64,000 bases of DNA from Planctomycetota bacterium (GTDB lineage Bacteria; Planctomycetota; UBA1135; GCA-002686595). The stretch is taken from positions 1 through 64,000 of the forward strand of contig VGYZ01000002.1 of assembly GCA_016872795.1 (NCBI GenBank), given 5' to 3'. Positions 16,649 through 24,797 of this stretch are shown one piece after another; the stretch's first letter is position 1; each line of letters starts with the position of its first letter. Made by a program: the position numbers and the translations under genes. Under the pieces are notes generated by a model that was not told the origin of the DNA, made no database searches, and worked only from the letters and a program-made list of their open reading frames with translations.

Positions 16649-17209
16649 TCACGACAGGCGCTCCTCCTTCCACGGATCGCCGCGCGGATGGAACCCGCGA
16701 CGCTCCCAGAAACCGGGCCGTTCCTCGGCGTGCAGCTCGAGCGAGCGCAGCCACTTGACCGACTTCCAGCCGTAGCGTGCGGGCACGACGAGGCGCAAGG
16801 GACCGCCGTGCTCCAGCGCCAAGGTCTCACCCGCGAGCGCCGTGGCGAGCAGGACATCGGGCTCGAGGGCGTCCGCGAGCGCGAGCCAACTGTCGTAGCG
16901 CAGGCCGTCCGAGGCTCGCACGAAGCGCGCGCTCTCCCTCAGCGCCGCCCCCGCGAGGATGTCGCACAACCGTGCGCCGCGCCAGCGCAGCTTGCGCACG
17001 CTCCAGCCCGCGGCCGCGTGAAAATCCGCCTCGATCTCGACGGTCGAGAGCGCGCGCAGGTCCGGCAGGGTGAACACGCGCGGCCGCTCGAGTTCTCCAG
17101 ACAGCGTCAACGACCAGCCGGAACCATCGAACGGCGGCGGATCCCCCACTTGCCGGACCGGCAAGCGAACGACTTCGCGCTGGCCCGGGGGCAGCGGCGA
17201 CGCGCTCAT
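16649..17209 (-). CDS. Sulfite-oxidase-fold protein lacking the Mo-ligand Cys
   Basis: This 186-residue protein is a single oxidoreductase molybdopterin-binding domain related to YuiH-type sulfite-oxidase-like enzymes. Matching blocks are GELERPRVFTLPDLRAL, DFHAAAGWSV (62-71), KLRWRGARLCDIL, EHGGPLRLVVPARYGWKSVKWLRSLE and GFWERRGFHPRGDPWKEER. In the family the DFH is normally followed by Cys (DFHCVTxWS), which ligates molybdenum; here residue 65 is Ala. The fold and cofactor-binding arginines look intact, so it may bind the pterin without normal redox chemistry, or have another role. No signal peptide or Tat motif is seen. It starts by a 4-bp ATGA overlap with the histidine kinase. Confidence 0.82.
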   Translation of the reverse strand: MSASPLPPGQREVVRLPVRQVGDPPPFDGSGWSLTLSGELERPRVFTLPDLRALSTVEIEADFHAAAGWSVRKLRWRGARLCDILAGAALRESARFVRASDGLRYDSWLALADALEPDVLLATALAGETLALEHGGPLRLVVPARYGWKSVKWLRSLELHAEERPGFWERRGFHPRGDPWKEERLS

Positions 17210-18798
17210 GGCACCTTCGGGGAAGGGGCCACAGGCAGGACGACGCGCACGCGCGTGCCCTTGCCCACCGCGCTCTCCACGAACAGTGCGCCCTTGTGCT
17301 TGCGCACGATGCCGATCACCGCCGACAGGCCCAAGCCGCTGCCGGTGAACTTCGTGCTGAAGAACGGATCGAAGATGCGCGCGAGCACCTTGGGCTCGAT
17401 GCCGCAGCCCGTGTCAGCGATCTCGAGCACGAGATAATCGCCGCCCGGCATGCTCGGTGCGAAGGCCGCCTGCGCGAACGCGGAGGCATCGAAGCGTTCC
17501 ACGCGCGTCGCCACTTGAACGACGCCACCTTCCGGCCCGAACGACTCGAGCGCGTTGCGCACGAGATTCTGCGCGACCTGCACCACAGCCGACGGATCGG
17601 CGAGCAGCGCGGGGAGCTCGGATGCGAGCTGGCGCTCGAGTTTGACGCGCGCGTCCGGCGTGGGGCCGAGGTTCGCGAGGGCCTCGCGGACCGTATCGGA
17701 GAGGTGAATGCGCCGCACCGCCGAGATGTTCGAGCCTGCGTAGCTGAGCATCTGCTGGCACAGCATCGCCGCGCGCGAAGACGCCTGCAGGATGCGTTCC
17801 ATCTGACGCGCGAGAGCGCTGCCGTCCGCAGCGGACATGGCCGCGAGTTCAGCACTGCCAATGATGCTCGTCAGCAAGTTGTTGAAGTCGTGTGCGATAC
17901 CTCCGGCGAGCACACCGAGACTCTCGAGGCGCTGCACTTCCTGCGAGCGGCGCTCGAGCGAATGTCGTTCCTCGTCCGCGCGCACGCGCGGCGTGACATC
18001 CTCGATACCGTGCAACAACCCGATGCGCGTGTTCGAATCGTCGATGATCGGCCGCACCGCGCAGCGCAGCGTGCGCCCGTCCGTGAGACGGAACTCCCGC
18101 TCGATCGTTGCCCCGTGGCCCAGCCGGCGGCAGGTCTGCTCAAACTCGTTCCAGAGTTCGACATTCACCACGAGACCCGCGAGGTGTTGGTACAGCTCGC
18201 TAGCGGCCAAACGTCCCTGCCGCAGCGGCATCTCGATCGCGCCGAGCGCGAGCACCTCCAGTAGCGGCGCATTGAAGCGCAAGACGCGTCCGAAGCCGTG
18301 TTCGCTCACGAACAAGCCCGCGGGCAGGCTGTCGATCGTCGCGTGCAACAGAGCCTCCCGTCGGCGCAGCTCCGTCAGCGCATCGCGCTCGCGCGTGATG
18401 TCGCGAAACGTGGCGAGCACGGCGCGCGGCTTGCCCTCGGCCCGCGGCAGCAGGCGCGAGCTCACATTGATCCACACCAAGTCCCCCGACGGCCGATAGA
18501 CCCCCATCAACACACCCGCCTGCGCTGTGCCGCTGCGGAGTGTCACCATCGTTGGATGCTCCTCGCCGGGAAGCGGCGTGCCGTTGGCGCGCACACAGCG
18601 CCAGCGCGGATCGAGCGAAGTGCGTTTGCTGAGCTGCTCGCCGGTGAGTCCAAGGATGCGCTCTGCAGACGGGTTCCAGAACACGATCGCGCCGCTCTCT
18701 TCTTGCACCACGAGCCCCTCGCTCATCGCGTCGAGGGTCGTGCGCAGAACCTCGACCGTGGCCAGCGGCTGCGGGCCGTCCACATCCATCGCGCTCAT
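17206..18798 (-). CDS. PAS-domain sensor histidine kinase (soluble)
   Basis: This 530-residue kinase has no transmembrane helix. Two PAS-like domains come first (about 20-138 with GAIVFWNPSAERILGLTGEQL; about 147-272). The HisKA segment contains LAGGIAHDFNNLLTSIIG with phospho-acceptor His303, followed by an HATPase_c domain (NLVRNALES, IADTGCGI, FDPFFSTK, GSGLGLS). The HDFNN H-box is typical of the NtrB-like/hybrid kinase class. There is no receiver domain here and no response-regulator gene nearby, so its partner is elsewhere. The stop overlaps the start of the molybdopterin-fold gene (ATGA). It probably senses a cytoplasmic ligand or redox state. Confidence 0.9.
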   Translation of the reverse strand: MSAMDVDGPQPLATVEVLRTTLDAMSEGLVVQEESGAIVFWNPSAERILGLTGEQLSKRTSLDPRWRCVRANGTPLPGEEHPTMVTLRSGTAQAGVLMGVYRPSGDLVWINVSSRLLPRAEGKPRAVLATFRDITRERDALTELRRREALLHATIDSLPAGLFVSEHGFGRVLRFNAPLLEVLALGAIEMPLRQGRLAASELYQHLAGLVVNVELWNEFEQTCRRLGHGATIEREFRLTDGRTLRCAVRPIIDDSNTRIGLLHGIEDVTPRVRADEERHSLERRSQEVQRLESLGVLAGGIAHDFNNLLTSIIGSAELAAMSAADGSALARQMERILQASSRAAMLCQQMLSYAGSNISAVRRIHLSDTVREALANLGPTPDARVKLERQLASELPALLADPSAVVQVAQNLVRNALESFGPEGGVVQVATRVERFDASAFAQAAFAPSMPGGDYLVLEIADTGCGIEPKVLARIFDPFFSTKFTGSGLGLSAVIGIVRKHKGALFVESAVGKGTRVRVVLPVAPSPKVP

Positions 18799-18855
18799 CG
18801 GAAGAATGCTAGCACCGCGGGCGCGCGCTCACCTTCATGAGAGCGGACTCGCGCC

Positions 18856-20538
18856 TCAGGGCACATCGCGCGGCGCATCGAAACGCTTCAGGACGAGGCC
18901 TCCGAGAAACACCAGCGAGCCGATCTCGAAGCACAGAATGGCGACGCCGACGACCAGACCCAGACCGATCGACACGACATCAGGCAACTCCAGCGCGTAG
19001 TGCAGCAGCAGGTAAGGAAGCCCAGCGAGGCCCGCGCAAACTGCGAGCACCGTCGAGCGCAACAGCATGAGCACCATGGCGCGTCCCGCATTCTGCAGCG
19101 CGCCATCGTGCGCCGCGCCCGTTCGGATTGGCGAAAACAGGAATGTCGCATTGTCGATCGCGGTCCACGCCAGCACCGCGAAGGGCACCGAACCGACCAC
19201 CACGAGCAGGCGCGGATCCCAGCTTCCGTGGTACAGCGCGAGCGCGAGCACGCCGAGCGCGATCATGCCCGACACAAGCACCGTCTCCGGCACGAGCGTG
19301 GCGAGGAACAGCTTCCAAGGTGCGACGGGCCAACTGCGCAGGAGCCCGACTAGCTCGAGGTCCTCACGAAAGTCGAAGCGCAGTCCCAGACACAGGTAGA
19401 ATGTGCCGAAGCCGGCGACGATCAAGGAGCCGCGCAGCGCCGCATCGGCGTCCGGTTCACTGGCGACGATCGAGAACCCCACCACCCCGCACACGATCAG
19501 GCCGCCGAGCAGGAAACTCGCGCGCGACTTGCGCACGATCGTCACCGCCTTGCGCCAGGCGATCGCTCCGAATGGCCCGCGTCCCGCGAGCCACGGTGTG
19601 CGCCAAGTGCGCGTCCCAGCGCTCGCCGAGCCAGAGTTCGCAGCCAGCCCGCGGCGCGCGCGAGCGAGTCTGCGCGCGACATCCGCGGATGTTTCGAGGG
19701 AGAGCTCGCGAAAGTCGATGCCGATGCGCGGCACCGCGAGCCAAAGTGTGGCGAAGATCGCCACGCAGCCGAGGAAAGGCGGCCAGAACGAGGCGGCATC
19801 GAGGGCCGTCATGCACGCCACCCACGGCGTGAACGGCAAGCCGAGCGCGACCACGAACGGATGCTCCGCGAGGAACGAGAACAGCTCGTCGTGGCTCTCG
19901 AACTCCGCGTGAGCATCGCTCTCGAAGAACCCGCCCTGTAGGACCACGACCACCAGCGTCACCACGAGCGCGAAGGAAATCCAGCGCCACGGGAGCTTCG
20001 CGAGCGTGCCAGACAGTCGGTTCTCCGCATCGCCGAGCACCAGCGACAGCCCTTGACCGAACAGCGGCAATGTGAGCAGCGCCGAAACGAGTCCGGCGAA
20101 GGCGTAGAGAGGCTCCGGTGCGCGGCGCGAGAAAATCCAGCCGAAGAACAGTCCCCCAAAGAGCGAACGCACGAGCGCGGAACGCAGTCGGTAGCGGATC
20201 AGTGCGGCGCGCGGAATCGGAGCGGAGAACAAGCTCTCGATCTCGGATGCCTGCAGGTACAGGCCGCGCATCGAGAAGGCGCTCGACACCGTGAGTGTCG
20301 CCATCGTGAGCAGGCCGCCGCGCGCGAACAGCGCGAGCCGCTCGACCTGCAGCACCTCCGGCCCTTGACCCGTGCCCAGCAGTACGTTGAGCAGACACAG
20401 TGTGATGACGGCCGCACCGAGCAGCGCGAGCGTCGCCCCCTTCGGCGTGCGCAGCCTCCGCCATTGTCGGCGCCAGAAACCGGCGCGCTTGCGCCGCTCG
20501 AACAGCGCCAGCGCCAGCTCGCCCTCGCGAGATCTCAC
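18856..20538 (-). CDS. ABC exporter permease (ABC-2-like)
   Basis: This 560-residue polytopic protein has roughly a dozen hydrophobic segments arranged as two similar halves. Examples are LALLGAAVITLCLLNVLLG, ISFALVVTLVVVVLQGG, SFLLGGLIVCGVVGFSIV and VVSIGLGLVVGVAILCFEIGSLVFLGG. The cytoplasmic stretches are Arg-rich. It starts at a GTG forming a 4-bp GTGA overlap with the ATPase gene, so the two are translationally coupled and form one transporter. The cargo is unknown; nothing in the permease points to xylose despite the neighbouring xylose genes. Confidence 0.8.
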   Translation of the reverse strand: MRSREGELALALFERRKRAGFWRRQWRRLRTPKGATLALLGAAVITLCLLNVLLGTGQGPEVLQVERLALFARGGLLTMATLTVSSAFSMRGLYLQASEIESLFSAPIPRAALIRYRLRSALVRSLFGGLFFGWIFSRRAPEPLYAFAGLVSALLTLPLFGQGLSLVLGDAENRLSGTLAKLPWRWISFALVVTLVVVVLQGGFFESDAHAEFESHDELFSFLAEHPFVVALGLPFTPWVACMTALDAASFWPPFLGCVAIFATLWLAVPRIGIDFRELSLETSADVARRLARARRGLAANSGSASAGTRTWRTPWLAGRGPFGAIAWRKAVTIVRKSRASFLLGGLIVCGVVGFSIVASEPDADAALRGSLIVAGFGTFYLCLGLRFDFREDLELVGLLRSWPVAPWKLFLATLVPETVLVSGMIALGVLALALYHGSWDPRLLVVVGSVPFAVLAWTAIDNATFLFSPIRTGAAHDGALQNAGRAMVLMLLRSTVLAVCAGLAGLPYLLLHYALELPDVVSIGLGLVVGVAILCFEIGSLVFLGGLVLKRFDAPRDVP

Positions 20539-21308
20539 CGCGGAGCGCCTCGGCCGTCGACGCGCGCGACGCCCTCGCCCGTCGCGGCGAAGAAGATCTC
20601 CTCCAGCGAGCCGCGCGCCTGCTCGGGAAAACGCACGCGAGCCTCGTCCAGCGTGCCTTCGAACACCTTGCGGCCGCGGTCGAGGATCAAAAGCCGCGTG
20701 GCAAGCTCCTCGATCAGCGCGAGCAGGTGCGACGAGAGGATCACCGTCGTCCCCTCGCGCGCGAGTTCCTCGATCTCGTGCTTGGCTGAACGAATGCCGC
20801 GCGGATCGAGCCCCGAGAGCGGCTCGTCCATCAGGACCAGCGCGGGCCGCGCGATCCAGGCGCAGCAGAACGCGAGCTTCTGACGCATGCCGCGCGAGAG
20901 CTCGCCGCCGAACGCATCGCGCTTCTCGCCGAGCTCGAAGCGCGCGAGCAGCTCGTCCGCGCGCGAGCGCCAGTCGCGCTGGCCGTAGAGCGCCGCCGTG
21001 AACTCGAGGTGCTCGAGCACCGTGAGCGCGTCGAAAGGCTGCGGGTCGTCGGGAATCCAGCGCATGGCGCGCTTGGCGCGCTCCTCGTCCCGCGCGAGAT
21101 CGAAGCCGGCGACCGCGATGCGCCCTTCCTTCACGGGCAGCACGCCCGCGATGGTGCGCAGCGTCGTGGTCTTGCCGGCGCCGTTGGGGCCGACGAGCCC
21201 GAGGATCTCGCCGGGGTGCAGCTGGAACGAGAGGGAGTCGACGGCGCGGTGGGTCTCGTAGGAGCGAGAGAACCCCTCGACCGAAAGCACGACCGGCCGC
21301 GTGTCCAT
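20535..21308 (-). CDS. ABC transporter ATP-binding protein
   Basis: This 257-residue nucleotide-binding subunit has Walker A VGPNGAGKTT (39-48), the signature GGELSRGMRQKLAF, Walker B ALVLMDEP with LSGLDPRG, and the H-loop ILSSHLLALIEE. The signature reads LSRGM rather than LSGGQ, as in ABC-2/CcmA-type exporters. The start is placed at the ATG (21308); a GTG at 21344 would overlap the xylB stop as GTGA and cannot be excluded. It is coupled to the downstream permease. Confidence 0.92.
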   Translation of the reverse strand: MDTRPVVLSVEGFSRSYETHRAVDSLSFQLHPGEILGLVGPNGAGKTTTLRTIAGVLPVKEGRIAVAGFDLARDEERAKRAMRWIPDDPQPFDALTVLEHLEFTAALYGQRDWRSRADELLARFELGEKRDAFGGELSRGMRQKLAFCCAWIARPALVLMDEPLSGLDPRGIRSAKHEIEELAREGTTVILSSHLLALIEELATRLLILDRGRKVFEGTLDEARVRFPEQARGSLEEIFFAATGEGVARVDGRGAPR

Positions 21309-21340
21309 GCTGCGAAGTATGGCCACCCGCGACCCCAGTT

Positions 21341-22792
21341 TCACGCCTGTGCAACGCGCGCGAGGCGCTCGCGGGCCGCGCGCAGCGCGAGCACTCGCCT
21401 TGCATCGGGGCGCTCCGGCGCCGCGGACTCTGTCGCCCAACCATTCGCCACGGCGTCGATCGCGATGGCCTCTCCAGCGCTGCGCCGACGCGTCCATGCG
21501 GCCTGCAGCGCGGCGCCGAGCGCGGCCGTCTCGGGCTCCGAGAGCGGCACCACCGTCGCCTCCAGCGCATCGGCGAGGATCGAGCGCCACAGCGCATTGC
21601 GTGCGCCGCCGCCCACGGCGCGCACCGTCTCGATCGCCAGCCCGAGCCCGCGCATGCGCTCGACGCCCAGCGCGAGGTTGAGCGCGACTCCTTCGAGCGC
21701 CGCGCGGAACACCACGCCGGGCCGCAAGAGCCCCTGACGCAGGCCTAGGAGCGAACCGCTCGCGCGCGGCAGGTTCGGCACGCGCTCGCCGACGAGGTAA
21801 GGCACGAACAGGAGCCCGCCGCAGCCCGGCTCGACGCGCTCGGCTTCGCGCGTCAGGGCGTCGAGGTCCAGTCCGAACGCGGCCCGCACTTCCTCGAGCA
21901 CGCCGGTCGCGTTCATCACACACAGGAGCGGCAGCCAGCCGCCCGTCGAGTCGCAGAACGGCGCGATCAGCCCCTCCGGGTCGAGCAGCGCACGCGACGA
22001 GTGCGCGAACACGGTCGCCGAGGTCCCGAGGCTCAGCACCGCCACGCCCTCGCGCGTCGCGCCTGCGCCGATCGCGCTCATCATGTTGTCGCCGCCGCCC
22101 GTGCTCACCGGCACGCCGATGCACTCGCGCGGCAATCCGAGCCAAGCCGCGCCCTGCAGCGTCAGCGTGCCGGCGATCGACCCGCTCTCGACGAGCGGCG
22201 GCAGCATGCCCGCCAGGCGCGGATCGACGGCGCGCAGCGTGCGCGCACAGAAGGCCCGCGTCTGGGCGTCGAACCAGCCCGTGCCCGACGCATCGCCGGG
22301 CTCCATCGTCGCGAGTGCGGTGAGCTTCCAGTTGACCCAGTCGTGCGGCAGGAGCACGAGGTCGACCCGGCGCCACAGCTCGGGCTCGTGCCGCCGCATC
22401 CAGGCCAGCTTGGGTGCCGTGAAGCCCGCCGGAATCGCGCGGCCGACGCGCGCGGAGAGTTCCTCGGCTTCCTCGGCCGCGGATGTGTCGCACCACAGCT
22501 TCGCGGGGCGAACCACGGCACCGTCCGCGTCGAGCACCACCGCGCCGTGCTGCTGCCCCGACACGCCGATGCCCGCGAGCCGCTTCAGGTCCGCTTGCTG
22601 GAGAATGCGCGTCGTGACTTCGCGCAGCGCGGCGGCCCATGTGTCGGGATGCTGCTCGGCGTGGCCCGCGGGCAGGCCCTCGATCAGGCCGTAGGAGGCC
22701 GACGCGCGCGCGACGACCGCGCGCTGCACATCGTCGATGAGCAGCGCCTTCGTACCCTGCGTGCCGACATCGAAGCCCAGATAGAGCGCCAT
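21341..22792 (-). CDS. xylB: Xylulokinase
   Basis: This FGGY-family kinase of 483 residues phosphorylates D-xylulose to xylulose 5-phosphate, feeding the pentose phosphate pathway. Visible motifs are YLGFDVGTQGTKALLID (phosphate-1), GVSGQQHGAVVLD (the MQHG-like substrate motif with QQHG), LPHDWVNWKLT, STGGGDNMMSAIGAG, LSLGTSATVFA and VRAVGGGARNALWRSILADAL. The length is normal for the family. It is 9 bp downstream of xylA on the same strand, forming a xylose-use operon without a linked regulator or dedicated uptake system. Confidence 0.94.
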   Translation of the reverse strand: MALYLGFDVGTQGTKALLIDDVQRAVVARASASYGLIEGLPAGHAEQHPDTWAAALREVTTRILQQADLKRLAGIGVSGQQHGAVVLDADGAVVRPAKLWCDTSAAEEAEELSARVGRAIPAGFTAPKLAWMRRHEPELWRRVDLVLLPHDWVNWKLTALATMEPGDASGTGWFDAQTRAFCARTLRAVDPRLAGMLPPLVESGSIAGTLTLQGAAWLGLPRECIGVPVSTGGGDNMMSAIGAGATREGVAVLSLGTSATVFAHSSRALLDPEGLIAPFCDSTGGWLPLLCVMNATGVLEEVRAAFGLDLDALTREAERVEPGCGGLLFVPYLVGERVPNLPRASGSLLGLRQGLLRPGVVFRAALEGVALNLALGVERMRGLGLAIETVRAVGGGARNALWRSILADALEATVVPLSEPETAALGAALQAAWTRRRSAGEAIAIDAVANGWATESAAPERPDARRVLALRAARERLARVAQA

Positions 22793-22801
22793 GGAGCTCG
22801 C

Positions 22802-23974
22802 TCAGCGCACCCCGAGCAGGTGTTCCATCATTCTCTGGTCGAGCTGCTCGTAGCGCAGTCCGCGCTTGGCCACGGCGCTCGGATCGATCGCAAGCGCGCG
22901 TAGGCTGCTGGCCTTCTCGCGCGTGTACCCCGCGAGCAGAGGATCGACCGCCGCGTCCTTCACATCCGCGATGATCTCGCGCACGAGCGGATCCGCGTCG
23001 AAGGCCTGAGCACGCGCCTTCAGGATCTTGTAGGTGCGCATGCAGCCACGCGCGAAGTCCCACACGCCCGCCTCGTCCTCGGAGCGGTAGGCGTGCGCGT
23101 CGAAGTGCAGCGGGCCGCGGTAGGGCTCCGTGCCCATCGTCCCTTCGAGCAGGCGCACGAGCAGGAACGCCTGTCGCACATCCTCGGAGCCAAAACGGAA
23201 GTCCTGGTCGTAGCGCCCGATGCGCTGCGCGTTGAGGTCGATGTGGAAGAGCTTGCCCGCCTCCATCGCCTGCGCGACGCCGTGCGTGAACGACAGCCCC
23301 GCCATGGTCTCGTGCGCCACCTCGGGATTCACCCCGACCATCTCGGGGTGCGCCAGCGTCGAGATGAAGTGCAGCATGTGGCCCGTGGTCGGGAAATAGA
23401 TGTCGCCGCGCGGCTCGTTGGGCTTCGCCTCGAGCGCGAAGCGCAGGTCGTAGCGCCTCTCGCGCACGTACTCGCACAGGAAGTCCAGCGCGTCGCGCGT
23501 ACGCGCGACCGCCGTGCGCGGATCGCGACAGGCATCGGCCTCGGTGCCCTCGCGCCCGCCCCAGAACACATAGGTGCGCGCGCCGAGCTCGACGCCGAGA
23601 TCGATCGCGTCCATCGACTTGCGCAGCGCGAAGGCGCGCACCTTGGGGTCGTTCGCGCTGAACGCTCCGTCCTTGAAGATCGGATGCGAGAACAGGTTGG
23701 TGGTCGCCATCGGCACGCACAGGCCGTGCTCGGCGAGCGCCGACTTGAACTCGCGCACGATGCGGTCGCGCTCCGACGCCGGGGCTCCGAACGGCACGAG
23801 GTCGTTGTCGTGCAGGTTCACACCCCAAGCGCCGCACTCGGCGAGCTTTCGGACCGTGTAGGTCGGCGAGAGCGGCGCGCGCACCGCCTCGCCGAAGGGG
23901 TCGCGGCCCGTATTGCCGACGGTCCACAGGCCGAAGCTGAAGCGATCGGCCAGAGTCGGGTCGAAGGTATCCAT
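22802..23974 (-). CDS. xylA: Xylose isomerase (class I, short actinobacterial type)
   Basis: Converts D-xylose to D-xylulose (and glucose to fructose) using two divalent metals. The 390-residue length matches the short class I enzymes of Streptomyces. Catalytic residues are visible: His55 and Asp58 in [19 protein letters not shown] (metal Glu and catalytic Lys), [26 protein letters not shown] (metal Asp pair) and HFDAHAYR. The ATG at 23974 is supported by AGGAAAG a few bases upstream; the open frame continues 276 bp further without homology. First gene of the xylA-xylB run, divergent from the phosphodiesterase gene. Confidence 0.96.
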   Translation of the reverse strand: MDTFDPTLADRFSFGLWTVGNTGRDPFGEAVRAPLSPTYTVRKLAECGAWGVNLHDNDLVPFGAPASERDRIVREFKSALAEHGLCVPMATTNLFSHPIFKDGAFSANDPKVRAFALRKSMDAIDLGVELGARTYVFWGGREGTEADACRDPRTAVARTRDALDFLCEYVRERRYDLRFALEAKPNEPRGDIYFPTTGHMLHFISTLAHPEMVGVNPEVAHETMAGLSFTHGVAQAMEAGKLFHIDLNAQRIGRYDQDFRFGSEDVRQAFLLVRLLEGTMGTEPYRGPLHFDAHAYRSEDEAGVWDFARGCMRTYKILKARAQAFDADPLVREIIADVKDAAVDPLLAGYTREKASSLRALAIDPSAVAKRGLRYEQLDQRMMEHLLGVR

Positions 23975-24056
23975 CGGAGCTTTCCTATGCGAGGTGGCGT
24001 GCGTGACGGGCGGGGCCCGAGCCGCCATGATGATGCCGTCCCCGCGGGCGACTTGC

Positions 24057-24797
24057 ATGAGCACTAGCCGATATCCGTCCTGGCGCGAGCGCCTCGTCGC
24101 CCACCGTGGCCTCGCCGCGCGCTTTCCGGAGAACACCATGGCCTCCGTGCGGGGCGCGCTGGCAGCGGGCGCGTCGCGCGTCGAGATCGATGTGCAGCTG
24201 TGTGCCGACTCCGTGCCGATCCTGATGCACGACGGCGACCTGCGGCGCATGTGCGGCGACCCGCGCGCCGTGGCCGATGTGCCGGCTCTTGAGCTGGCGC
24301 AGCTGCGAGCCGCGGAGGCAGGTCGCTTCGGGGCGCGCTTCGCGAGCGAGCGCGTCGCGACTCTTGCAGAGTTCGCACACGAAATCGCCGGCGCCGGCGC
24401 GCACGGCTATGTCGAGCTGAAGAGCGAATCGATCGCGCGCTTCGGCGCCGCGGCCGTACTCGCGGCCATCGAGGCTCCGCTGCGTCCCCTCGAGGGACGC
24501 TGCACCTTGATCTCGTTCGACCTCGACATCCTCGCGCTCGCCCGCACGCGTCTCCCCCATCCCGTCGGCCCCGTGCTCAGCAGAGGATCCGAGCTCTGCG
24601 CGCCGCACATCGCCGCGCTCGCGCCCAGCGTGCTTTTTTGCGACGACCGCAAGCTCCCTGCGGGCCCGCTCGATGCCCCCGCACCGCTGTGCGTGTACGA
24701 AGTCTCGAGCGGCGCACGCGCCCGCGAGCTCGCCGCCCGCGGCGTCGCCCTCTTCGAGACCTTCGACGTCGAGCGCCTCGCGCGCGAGCTCGCCTAG
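24057..24797 (+). CDS. Glycerophosphodiester phosphodiesterase family protein
   Basis: This 246-residue GDPD-fold hydrolase releases glycerol 3-phosphate from glycerophosphodiesters. Family residues are visible near the N-terminus: [13 protein letters not shown] (catalytic His and Glu), [20 protein letters not shown] (metal Glu/Asp and second His), and later YVELKSES. No signal peptide is seen, so a cytoplasmic enzyme acting in phospholipid turnover is likely. The ATG at 24057 is chosen; an in-frame upstream ATG run is less likely. The stop overlaps the end of the convergent fusion gene by a few bases. Confidence 0.88.
   Translation: MSTSRYPSWRERLVAHRGLAARFPENTMASVRGALAAGASRVEIDVQLCADSVPILMHDGDLRRMCGDPRAVADVPALELAQLRAAEAGRFGARFASERVATLAEFAHEIAGAGAHGYVELKSESIARFGAAAVLAAIEAPLRPLEGRCTLISFDLDILALARTRLPHPVGPVLSRGSELCAPHIAALAPSVLFCDDRKLPAGPLDAPAPLCVYEVSSGARARELAARGVALFETFDVERLARELA

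Noticed and set aside
21309-21344. GTG at 21344 as the certain start of the ABC ATPase
   Set aside because: It gives an attractive GTGA overlap, but the ATG at 21308 gives the standard N-terminus of the family; neither has a clear SD, so it is only noted as an alternative.
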